Below, piece by piece: positions 1 to 7,547 of a stretch of DNA of 64,000 nucleotides. The notes under the pieces are model-generated. The model searched no databases. It saw only the letters and a list, made by a program, of their open reading frames with translations, and was not told where the DNA came from. This DNA is from Methylobacterium radiodurans. Lineage in GTDB: Bacteria > Pseudomonadota > Alphaproteobacteria > Rhizobiales > Beijerinckiaceae. The position numbers were made by a program, and so were the translations under genes. The stretch spans positions 933,001 to 997,000 of the forward strand of contig NZ_CP029551.1 of the NCBI RefSeq assembly GCF_003173735.1, written 5' to 3'. The number at the start of each line of letters is the position of its first letter. Within the stretch, counting starts at the first letter, position 1.

Positions 1-444
1 CTCCCCGGCCCGCGCTTGTGCCGCGACAGCGCCCGTTCCGTCCTCGAAGCCGTACCCGAGCATCGGTGATAACCTCCGTACCGCCCGGTCCATCGCAGAG
101 CCCTGCCACAGAATCAGCACCTCGCGGTCGATGAGGTCCGACAGGAAGTACCACAGCGTCATCATGAGGCCGAGCGACGGTCGCTCGGCCCATTCCGCCA
201 TGATACCTTTGGCAATGCGTTCGAGCCGGCGCATGGTTGCTTGCCGCTTCCGCGGAGCCAAATCGTCGAACGGTTCCAGACAAGCGATGCGGAGGTTCTC
301 GCGCAGCTCGGCGACGTCGGCCTCGGCTCGCGCGGCCAGGGCCAGATCGGACGGTACGAAAGCGCCCGGTATCTGGCAGAGCGCGAACAGCAGATACGCG
401 GGTAGCGCGAGTTCCAGGCGTTGGCGGTCGGTAAGGATGGCCAT
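1..444 (-). CDS. Hypothetical protein, C-terminus beyond left edge
   Basis: Reading the minus strand from an ATG at 444 gives 148 uninterrupted codons that continue past base 1, so the C-terminus is missing. The protein begins MAILTDRQRLELALPAYLLF and is rich in Leu, Ala and Arg with predicted amphipathic helices. A segment near residue 97 reads LGLMMTLWYFLSDLID. I do not recognise the family. Codon pattern and amino-acid composition look like a real gene, unlike the Arg/Ser-rich readings of the other frames here. No strong ribosome-binding site is visible upstream. It lies just left of a large palindrome and has the same orientation as the unknown genes of the Tn7-like island, so it may be island cargo or the first chromosomal gene outside it. 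Confidence 0.6.
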   Translation of the reverse strand, partial: MAILTDRQRLELALPAYLLFALCQIPGAFVPSDLALAARAEADVAELRENLRIACLEPFDDLAPRKRQATMRRLERIAKGIMAEWAERPSLGLMMTLWYFLSDLIDREVLILWQGSAMDRAVRRLSPMLGYGFEDGTGAVAAQARAGE

Positions 445-1454
445 CCCGTGATCCGTGGCGGATCCGATCGGGATAGGCAACGCCGTCCACGCTCGGTCGG
501 CCCGTATGGGCCCGACCGAGCGTGGACGGCAATGGGCGCTCGTCTTGGTGGCGCTGCGTACGCGGCGTTCGGAATGGATCCGGCCAATTCCGTCGGTCGC
601 TCCTGCTCGACGATCCGCTCACGTTGATGTTCGCGATCGGACGAGCCACGCTCGGAGCGTAGTGGGCGCGGTCGCTGGGCTCTATCTATGCTCGACCGCT
701 ACCCGACGGGATGCGTCCATCGGGGGAGCGACCCGGCCCGAAGAGACCTTTGTCTCTCCGGGTGAGGGACGGGCGCGACGTCTCCGTCCCCATCCCGGCC
801 CTATCTAAGAGAAGAGAGAATCTAGGACTCTGTTTTTTCTATTGGAGGCTGGATGGCGGGACCGCAACCGTGTCCACAGGCCGTCCCCGCCGCCACGGCG
901 TTAAGAGGGCTTTAACAGGTTCGCTCTAATGTCCGGGATAGGCTCGGCCCCAGAAGGCCTTGGATGCGATGACCGCCCGAGAGGCGTGCCCGCGTCCCGG
1001 ATTCTCCCACGTGCCCGGATTCCGGGTCGTTGGCCGGCGCACCTGTTGAGCGCGGAGTCGATGGCCGGGACGGAGCCGGCGCTGGACCGTGCCGCCGGGC
1101 CGTCCTATCCACATCTATCGACTCCCCTGACGGCCCCCGGTGGACAACTGGGCCATCGTCGAATGCCAATTCCGCCCCGGCCGCGACCTCGAATATGCGG
1201 TGGAGGTGGCTTGTTCGGCCCAATGTCCCCGAGGGCTCGATAGAGTCCCTATTGATAGCGCATGACGGAGGAACCCGGCAGCCGGACGCCGAAGCTGGGC
1301 TGCGTCGGATGGTCGGCAAAGACCGCTTGGGCGGACGCGCTCGGTCGCGATCCCGAATGCTGCCGCAGTGAGGCGAGTGTTTCCACCTGAAGACACACGG
1401 ATGCCCGCATTTCGAGGAACGCTGAGCATCATCCGAGGTTTCGGCGCGGTGAAT
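445..1454. other. 1-kb gap without a convincing gene; several hairpins
   Basis: All open frames here read as Arg/Pro/Ser-rich shadows. Besides the palindrome at 482-530 there is a two-part hairpin at 731-763 (outer ACCCGG/CCGGGT, inner AGAGAC/GTCTCT around CTTT), followed at once by GGGACGG (766-772)/CCGTCCC (784-790). A run of six T at about 832-837 follows a weak AGAG/CTCT stem and could act as a plus-strand terminator. If the Tn7-like element has a left end inside the window, this gap is one plausible place, but I found no repeated transposase-binding motif. Confidence 0.5.
482..530. repeat. 49-bp inverted repeat with perfect 19-bp arms
   Basis: The arms at 482-500 (GCCGTCCACGCTCGGTCGG) and 512-530 are exact reverse complements, with an 11-base centre (501-511) that is itself partly palindromic. 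There is no T-run on either side, so it is not a standard intrinsic terminator. It sits 38 bases upstream of the ATG at 444. It could be an operator, a hairpin in a leader RNA, or part of a mobile-element end. Confidence 0.85.
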
Positions 1455-2519
1455 TCAGGCTCGGCTATCCAGATGTCCGAACGAATCCGTCAAACTGATT
1501 CTGTCGAAGCCCTGTGGCAACGTGTAGCCACTCGCGATGGTCATCCCCAGATCGAAAATCCATTCGTCGTTGCTTCCGAATAGGCGATCGAAGTAGCCTT
1601 GCCTTTCGAGATCGTAGGTGTGGACGTCGCGGCGGGCTTCTTCCAAGGTGAGATAGCCATACGACATCGCCTCAATGGCGTTACGGATCCGCACGCGACG
1701 GGCACTCAGGACCGGAGGCATGACGTCCCTGCGAAAACGTTCGCGAAAGACTCTGTGGCTCAGCGCCTCGAGATCCAATTCGTCCAGTCCTCCGAGAACC
1801 TCGGTCAAGGGCTTCCAGACGGGGCGTGGTTCGAAAGGCACGACATTGTCTTCAATCACCGGAAACAAGGATTTGAAGGTCAGGGGTGAGCGATCGTTGA
1901 GCCAGATCGCCGCCGTTCGGTCATCCCACATGTCCATCGGCTCCAGCAGCGTTCTAAATGGAGGGAACTCTCGCAACCATCTCGCGGCATCCGTCGGTCG
2001 CCAGGGCGTAAGGAAGTACCCCGTCGCGACGAGCGGCTTGTTCCAATCGGGAAACGCCTGTCGAACGCTCGTAGGCGGCTCGCCGGACAAATCCTGCGCG
2101 AGCATCGTCGCGAGTCCCGCGCGGACCTCGGCCGGTACCAGGGTCGGATCGGCATACTCCGCGATGGTCTCGCGCACCGGTGCCCAGTGAAATGCCCCCC
2201 GAAGCTCGTCGAGGATCGGCGAGGCCGTCAATGGCCTGTCCCCTTCGATATGCGCCTCCAGATGCGGAAACGGTCTGCGGAGGCCCTTCGCGTAGGCCCG
2301 CAGGAGCGGGCGGATCACATGGTTCAGGCGTTCCCGAACGGTGTCGCGACGCTGATCCTGCGTTACGGAGGACCGAAACACGACGAGGTTCGAGGCCGGG
2401 CTGGTGCCGGTCCTCGGACGGGCCCGGCCACGGGTGTCTCCCTCGATCGGCCGCTCGGTCGATTCGGTGATGCTCGGCACGCCGGCCGCCGAGTCCCGCT
2501 GGGAAAAGTCGTCGCTCAA
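1455..2519 (-). CDS. Hypothetical protein, 354 aa, Tn7-island cargo
   Basis: The start is a TTG at 2519, chosen because a full AGGAGG Shine-Dalgarno lies five bases upstream and no in-frame ATG is near. The first about 40 residues are polar and probably disordered. The rest is a mixed, soluble-looking protein with many Trp/Pro/Phe positions (for example WNKPLVATGYFLTPWRPTD) and a C-terminal part reading SYGYLTLEEARRDVHTYDLE. There are no transmembrane segments and I recognise no catalytic motif. It follows the 2626-3597 gene in the same direction with a 106-bp gap and may be co-expressed with it. Position downstream of tniQ suggests cargo of the Tn7-like element; function unknown. Confidence 0.75.
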   Translation of the reverse strand: MSDDFSQRDSAAGVPSITESTERPIEGDTRGRARPRTGTSPASNLVVFRSSVTQDQRRDTVRERLNHVIRPLLRAYAKGLRRPFPHLEAHIEGDRPLTASPILDELRGAFHWAPVRETIAEYADPTLVPAEVRAGLATMLAQDLSGEPPTSVRQAFPDWNKPLVATGYFLTPWRPTDAARWLREFPPFRTLLEPMDMWDDRTAAIWLNDRSPLTFKSLFPVIEDNVVPFEPRPVWKPLTEVLGGLDELDLEALSHRVFRERFRRDVMPPVLSARRVRIRNAIEAMSYGYLTLEEARRDVHTYDLERQGYFDRLFGSNDEWIFDLGMTIASGYTLPQGFDRISLTDSFGHLDSRA

Positions 2520-2625
2520 CGCAACCTCCTGGAGGTCGATCCTCGATTCACGAGAAAGTCCGCCGGCACTTCGTCTTACGTGACGGCATCGGGTGTGGTC
2601 TTCAGGGGGAGGCCGGATGCGGGCG

Positions 2626-3597
2626 TCAGACCAGCACGATCGCGCGCAGCTTCCGCGCCGGGAAGCGGCGATTCGACCAGTCGTCCGGATCCGGCTGGCC
2701 GCCGGGTGTCACGGTGCCGGCATTGCTGAACATGTTGACGCTGGCGGCCACCAGAGTGATGTCGGCGCGGCCATCCGGAACGCCCGGACCTACGGACCGA
2801 TACGCCTTTTCGAGCGTGATGCCGACATGTCCGGCTTCGGCGTTACGAATGGCGTCGAAGACGGAGGTTGCGTACGCGCGAACGCTCGGCTCCTGTCTGA
2901 ACGCTTCGACGGTCGGGAGATCGGCCGGACGCAGATTGACGAGCGGGCCGCAAATCTTCTCGTCGTGCGGCGGTCCCATGTAACGCAGGTCCGGGATCGC
3001 GAATGGCCTCGGCCAGCGATTCTTCACGAGGATGGCGCCGAGATCGGCGAGAATGAAGCGGTCGCATTCCGCGAGAACGAGCACGGCAGCCGTCTCCCAC
3101 GCCCAGAGAGCTTGCATCAGCAAGCCGGCAAGGTAGGTTTCCGCCCTGCCGTCGTCGTTGTGGAGGTGCCGCAGTGCATGGTAGTGGCCGATCCAGGCCT
3201 CTTTCGTATCGATGGCGTTCAAGACGTCGTTGGATGCCGCTGCCAACCGGCCCAAGACGCAGACCCTGGCAACGTCCAGGGCTTCCTCCGTCACCTGATC
3301 GAAGTGGAAGATGGCCCGCAAGCGCTGCATGAAGGCTTCCGGGTCGGTTACGCGAACCGGAGTTCCGAGCGTACCCTCGTCGCGGACCGGATCGGGAGCG
3401 TAGCGGACGTAGGGTAAGGGCACGATCTCGTCGGATAGAGCAGCCAGGGTGCCGGCCAGCTCGAAGTATCGCGCGTCGGCGGCGCGTCGCTCTTCAACGA
3501 GTTCCAGGTCTACGTTGTCATCGGGCTCCAAGCCCATTGAGATCGCGAACTCGTTCGCGAACACGCGATCCAGCTGGCCGCCGAAAACGATTTTCAT
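2626..3597 (-). CDS. Hypothetical protein, 323 aa, Tn7-island cargo
   Basis: The start is placed at the ATG at 3597 because GAGGAG lies six bases upstream; an open frame extends to 3690, but that extension has shadow-like composition. The protein begins MKIVFGGQLDRVFANEF. It has a largely helical middle (LLMQALWAWETAAVLVLAE) that could be amphipathic rather than membrane-spanning, and ends in a basic tail. I see no known nuclease, ATPase or toxin motif and do not recognise the family. It lies between two other unknown genes on the same strand, all downstream of tniQ. A defence or accessory role would be a guess from location only. Confidence 0.75.
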   Translation of the reverse strand: MKIVFGGQLDRVFANEFAISMGLEPDDNVDLELVEERRAADARYFELAGTLAALSDEIVPLPYVRYAPDPVRDEGTLGTPVRVTDPEAFMQRLRAIFHFDQVTEEALDVARVCVLGRLAAASNDVLNAIDTKEAWIGHYHALRHLHNDDGRAETYLAGLLMQALWAWETAAVLVLAECDRFILADLGAILVKNRWPRPFAIPDLRYMGPPHDEKICGPLVNLRPADLPTVEAFRQEPSVRAYATSVFDAIRNAEAGHVGITLEKAYRSVGPGVPDGRADITLVAASVNMFSNAGTVTPGGQPDPDDWSNRRFPARKLRAIVLV

Positions 3598-3950
3598 AAT
3601 GGACTCCTCGGCGCGATCCGTCATGTTTCGAATACGTGGGTGGGAGGCCGACTCTGCTGCATCCGACCGCCTGAAGAACCGTGCGGTCACTGCAGCGATT
3701 CACACAAGTCTCGCTCGGCACGGACTCGGCTGCGACCGTTCGTTCGTCGCAGCGGCAGGGATGGTCCGACGCGAGCCACGGAAGGCTGCCCGCGACGAAC
3801 GGGGACGGGATCGCCTGTGCCTCGACGCCAGCGTTCGCTCGTCGGCGTGGCTGTCGTCTGGCCAGCGACCTTGCGGACCGGCGCCCGACCGTCCTCCGCG
3901 GGAGAACACCGACGTGACGACGGCCGATGTGGTGCGCGGCTCGGCTCCGG
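3598..3950. other. 353-bp gap, no gene recognised
   Basis: Between the end of the 3951-4493 gene and the start of the 2626-3597 gene. Only Arg/Ser-rich shadow frames are open. The ribosome-binding site of the downstream gene lies at its left end. No terminator-like hairpin with a T-run was seen. Confidence 0.5.
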
Positions 3951-4493
3951 TCAGCGGAGGCGGCGAAGGGCGTCGTCGACGAGACCGTGTACGCCGTCGA
4001 CGGTCACGGTGTCGTAGTCGAGCGTGCGTTCGTCGCGTTCAACCCCGGCCGACCCGCCGCTGGGGTAAAGCTCGATGGTCACCTCCACCACGTGCTCGGG
4101 ACACCGCCCATGGAAGCCGACGAAGGAGACGCCGCCGAACAGGGCGATGGTGTCGGCGTCCGGCAGAGGCTCCCGCGAGACAAGTAGGCGGATGCCGGGT
4201 GTCGCCGCGCCGAAGATGCCGGCTGGCTCATCCTCGCGAACGAGACGCATGTGCAGGCCCCGGGCCTGCGCGTCGGCGGCGAGCCCGGCGAGCGCCGGCG
4301 CCAATACGGCGTCCGCGAGCTCGGCGAAGGCGCTCTCTTCCCGCCCGTACGCTTCGGCCAGTTCGGGCCGTGTCTCCTCGATATGCGCGCGAAGGCGCGC
4401 GCGTTGCGCCACGTCGAAATCACGCCGCGCGGCCATTGCCTCGTCGATGGAGCCATTCGCGTCGAAGGAGGAGTGTTCGTCGTTCGGTGCCAT
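3951..4493 (-). CDS. Hypothetical acidic protein, 180 aa, Tn7-island cargo
   Basis: Start taken at ATG 4493, which has GGAGAG about eight to nine bases upstream; a GTG at 4499 is in frame but too close to that site. The protein is acidic and Ala/Glu-rich. The N-terminal half is helical (for example ARLRAHIEETRPELAEAYG) and the C-terminal half probably beta-rich (LFGGVSFVGFHGRCPEHVVE, then VTIELYPSG). No transmembrane segment or known motif. It is the first gene downstream of tniQ (58-bp gap, same strand), so it may be read from the transposition operon or be the first cargo gene. Function unknown. Confidence 0.7.
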   Translation of the reverse strand: MAPNDEHSSFDANGSIDEAMAARRDFDVAQRARLRAHIEETRPELAEAYGREESAFAELADAVLAPALAGLAADAQARGLHMRLVREDEPAGIFGAATPGIRLLVSREPLPDADTIALFGGVSFVGFHGRCPEHVVEVTIELYPSGGSAGVERDERTLDYDTVTVDGVHGLVDDALRRLR

Positions 4494-4551
4494 TGTCACG
4501 TCTCTCCGGGGATTTTTTCAAAAACTCTGATCATTCGCTAGAATTCAATGT

Positions 4552-6471
4552 TCAACCTTCAATTGCCGTATGCGCTTCTCTGTACCTCCTTCGTTGTTTC
4601 GCGAGGACGGATTTCACCGTGTTCGCGCGATAGATGGCCGCCGCTCCCTCGCCGATCAGCAGGGCCGGCTCGCATCCGGCGGCCTTCAAGCGCTTCTCAA
4701 GGGCGGGCGCGGGCGTGTTTCTCAGGCGACACAGGTTGCGCAGACTGACATACGTTTCGTCGAACGCTTGGAGGGTGTCGTTCCCGACGGTCGTGGTGTG
4801 CCGCCCGTTGACCGGATGGCGCCGCGTTTGCAGCCGCAAGTGGCCGAGATCCGCCAAGCGACGGACGTGTTCGATCGCCACGCCCAGCTCCCGGGCGGCG
4901 TGTCCGACGGGCGTCACGTCGTCGAACCGGCCTCGGAGTAGACGTTCGACCTCCTCGAAGTCGACGAGCAGCGATGCGTAGGTGCGCCGTTCCGTCGCCG
5001 ATCCCACCCAGCCGAGGCGGCCGGACAGGATCAGGCCGACGATCGCGGGCTTTCCGCACCGCAGCCGCAACTGCGCCTCGTGAAGCGATACGACACGCGC
5101 CGAGGCCGGACGTGGATTGGCGGCCGGGGCGTAGAGGCGTTCGAGGAAGGCGTCCACGTCCGCCTTCCGGAAGACGTACATCCCGAGGGGCGCGTCCCGT
5201 TGCCCCCCTCGGCAGATCGCAACCAGGTGGCCGGCCCTCTCCAGGACGGTGACGTCGCGTCGTCCCGCACCGATATGATCGGCCACCGCTCCGAGGGACA
5301 GGCTGGTCTGGATGTCCTGCAGGAGGGTCTTGGCCGCGAGCGCGTCGAAGGTCACCCTGTCGTCGGGTCGGCTTTCGTGGTCCGATGCGATCAGCCCGCG
5401 GAAGGCTAGGATGCGGCGTAGACGGCGCGGTTCGAGATCGTAGGCTAGCGACGCCGCCCGGATGGAGAGGACGCTCCGCTCGGATACCGGTTCGCCGAAG
5501 ACGCCACGTCCCAGACCGAAACCCAGTGTCTGGGTGAAATGGTCGCGAAAGATCTCTCGAATACAGGCATATGTCGGATCCTTCACTTCGAACACGAGCC
5601 ATCGGTAGACCGATCCGTAGGCGCTGTAGCGATTAGTCGAACGACTGTGTCCGTGTGACGCCTGAAGTTTTTCCAGGAACCGATGGATGCCGGTGGGACC
5701 TTCCCGCAGTACGTCGTAGCCGGCGCTCCCCGCGGTATGCCAATCGTCCTCGGAGAGCTGGCGCAGGATCTGCGCTGGGCCGAAGCGCGCCACGCATCCG
5801 AAGATTCGGCACGCCTTCACGGCGGCGTAGTAGGGCAACGTATCGAGCCATAGCTCGCCCGAGGCCCCGTTCTCCAATCGGGTCAGCAAGTAGCGTTCTA
5901 GGCCGGACGGCTCGGCCGATCCTCCGGGTGCGACGGCCTTCGGATCGCCGCCGTGGCGGTTCGTCACGAGATGATGAAAATCGTGGCGCGCGTAGCGATT
6001 GCCGGCCTTGAGCGACTTGTGGTCGATCCGTGCGAGTTCGGCGCGGTGAATCGGACAGGTTCTAATGGCCGAGAGATTCCATGTGGAGCGTCCGTAGGCG
6101 GCGTGTTCCCCGAGTTCCGGCGATGCCCGATGGTCGTCGGCCAGACAGTGCGGGCAGACGCGGATGGCGTTGCGGTGCAGGCAGGTGATCCGCAGTCGCT
6201 CGCCGCGGTAGGATCGCTCCAGCCGGTTGGCACCATCCGAGATCGCCCGGAAGCAGTTGGCTTCGAGGTTCTCCAACGACGCGCCCGTCAAGCGGGCGAG
6301 GCGTTCGAGCGTTTCCGCGTCGCCATGCGCAACCGCTTGGATGTCCATTCCGAGTTCGCGACAGAACTCCCTCATGGAGGGCGCCCGATGGAAGGACGCG
6401 TGCCGGGAGACGTAACTCGTCGGCGTTTCGTCCCGCCCCAAGGGTAGGACAGGCGACAGGAAGGCGGTCAC
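4552..6471 (-). CDS. tniQ: TniQ/TnsD-type target-selection protein of a Tn7-like element
   Basis: A 639-residue protein starting at a GTG (6471) that overlaps the tnsC stop as GTGA. The N-terminal 170 or so residues are TniQ-like: LPLGRDETPTSYVSRHASFH, then zinc-binding Cys/His pairs in RVCPHCLADD and RTCPIHRAEL. The long C-terminal part contains several winged-helix-like stretches (LGAVADHIGAGRRDVTVLE; VGHAARELGVAIEHVRRLAD), as expected of a TnsD-type DNA-recognising protein rather than a short TniQ. In Tn7-like elements this protein binds a target sequence and recruits TnsC. It is last in the tnsABC-tniQ operon. Length suggests recognition of a fixed attachment site, which I cannot identify here. 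Confidence 0.85.
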   Translation of the reverse strand: MTAFLSPVLPLGRDETPTSYVSRHASFHRAPSMREFCRELGMDIQAVAHGDAETLERLARLTGASLENLEANCFRAISDGANRLERSYRGERLRITCLHRNAIRVCPHCLADDHRASPELGEHAAYGRSTWNLSAIRTCPIHRAELARIDHKSLKAGNRYARHDFHHLVTNRHGGDPKAVAPGGSAEPSGLERYLLTRLENGASGELWLDTLPYYAAVKACRIFGCVARFGPAQILRQLSEDDWHTAGSAGYDVLREGPTGIHRFLEKLQASHGHSRSTNRYSAYGSVYRWLVFEVKDPTYACIREIFRDHFTQTLGFGLGRGVFGEPVSERSVLSIRAASLAYDLEPRRLRRILAFRGLIASDHESRPDDRVTFDALAAKTLLQDIQTSLSLGAVADHIGAGRRDVTVLERAGHLVAICRGGQRDAPLGMYVFRKADVDAFLERLYAPAANPRPASARVVSLHEAQLRLRCGKPAIVGLILSGRLGWVGSATERRTYASLLVDFEEVERLLRGRFDDVTPVGHAARELGVAIEHVRRLADLGHLRLQTRRHPVNGRHTTTVGNDTLQAFDETYVSLRNLCRLRNTPAPALEKRLKAAGCEPALLIGEGAAAIYRANTVKSVLAKQRRRYREAHTAIEG

Positions 6472-7547
6472 GGCTTTCCCTTCATGCGGTTGCGGTGAGC
6501 CTTGATGCGCTCGGCCGGGGTCTTGTCCGTGGTCGGGGCAGCGCTCTTCTGTAGGACGCGGGAGCAATCGATCTTCTGCCAAGCGTCGACGGTGAACGGA
6601 TTCGCGGCGGCGCCGCAGGCGGTGCGCTTGTAGTAGGCGGACGCGAAATGCTCGCGGCGGAGATCGTCGGTCTCGGCCTTGAGCGCCTGACCGATCGCTT
6701 CCTGGATCAGCTCGATCGAAGTGCCCATCTGATAGAGGCCGGCATGCAGCAGGCGGGGTACGAGCGGCTTCGCGACCGTGTCCGAGAAGACCACACCCGC
6801 GACGGAAGCGAGGGTCTTGCCCATCTCCCGGATGGCCTCGCCGTCGAGTTCCGGATCCAGGGCGTCGAAGTTCACGGTCAGCGCGCGTCGCCTGTCTTCC
6901 TCCGCCTCCTCTAGGAAGTCGGCCAGAACGGGCAGGCCGGAGACGATCACGACGATCGGCCACGCTTCGTCCGTGACCATCGACTTGAGCGCGTTCTGAA
7001 TGTCCGTGCGGTCGATCTCGTTCGCCTTCAACACGACGTTGTGCATCTCGTCGAGATGGATGGCGAGGAGTCCGCACATCTCGATCCGCTCCTGGACGCG
7101 CTCCCAGACGAGGGTCTTGTCGAGGGCTCCCTTGATCGGATACCCGAGCTTCTGCAGGATCTGCCGTCCGACGCCGGTGAATGTCGTCGGCGCGCGCACC
7201 TTGATCGTGACCAACGGACAATTGGAGCGGGGCCGATCGTAGCCGGGGAAGGCGTCGTGCCTGGCGAACATCCGCTTGAGCGAACGGGTCTTGCCGGCGC
7301 CCGTCTCGCCCAGGACCATGAGGATCTTGGCCTCGGTTCGGTTTCCGGGCCCGAGATCGGCGTCCGGGTCGGCCCGCAGCTCCAGGCTGTCCAAAGCCTC
7401 CTGGAAACTCTCCACCAGCTCGTCGTAGCGATCGGTCTCAAGGAACTTCGCTCTGACGCGCTCCATGATCCGAGCGCGGGCGCGTCGTTTCGCGTCCCCG
7501 CTATTCGCGAGAAGATCGAGTGCCCTGGTCTGGACTTGGCTAAACAT
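6468..7547 (-). CDS. tnsC: TnsC-type AAA+ transposition regulator
   Basis: A 359-residue ATPase. Walker A is GETGAGKT near residue 77 and Walker B is LLAIHLDEMHN near residue 165, followed by a sensor-like VIVVIVSGLPVLADF. In Tn7-like systems TnsC forms ATP-dependent filaments on the target DNA and links the target-selector (TniQ/TnsD) to the TnsAB transposase. The ATG at 7547 shares its A with the stop codon of tnsB (TGATG), and its own stop overlaps the GTG of tniQ, so the four genes are translationally coupled. The basic C-terminal tail fits contacts with partner proteins or DNA. Confidence 0.9.
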   Translation of the reverse strand: MFSQVQTRALDLLANSGDAKRRARARIMERVRAKFLETDRYDELVESFQEALDSLELRADPDADLGPGNRTEAKILMVLGETGAGKTRSLKRMFARHDAFPGYDRPRSNCPLVTIKVRAPTTFTGVGRQILQKLGYPIKGALDKTLVWERVQERIEMCGLLAIHLDEMHNVVLKANEIDRTDIQNALKSMVTDEAWPIVVIVSGLPVLADFLEEAEEDRRRALTVNFDALDPELDGEAIREMGKTLASVAGVVFSDTVAKPLVPRLLHAGLYQMGTSIELIQEAIGQALKAETDDLRREHFASAYYKRTACGAAANPFTVDAWQKIDCSRVLQKSAAPTTDKTPAERIKAHRNRMKGKP

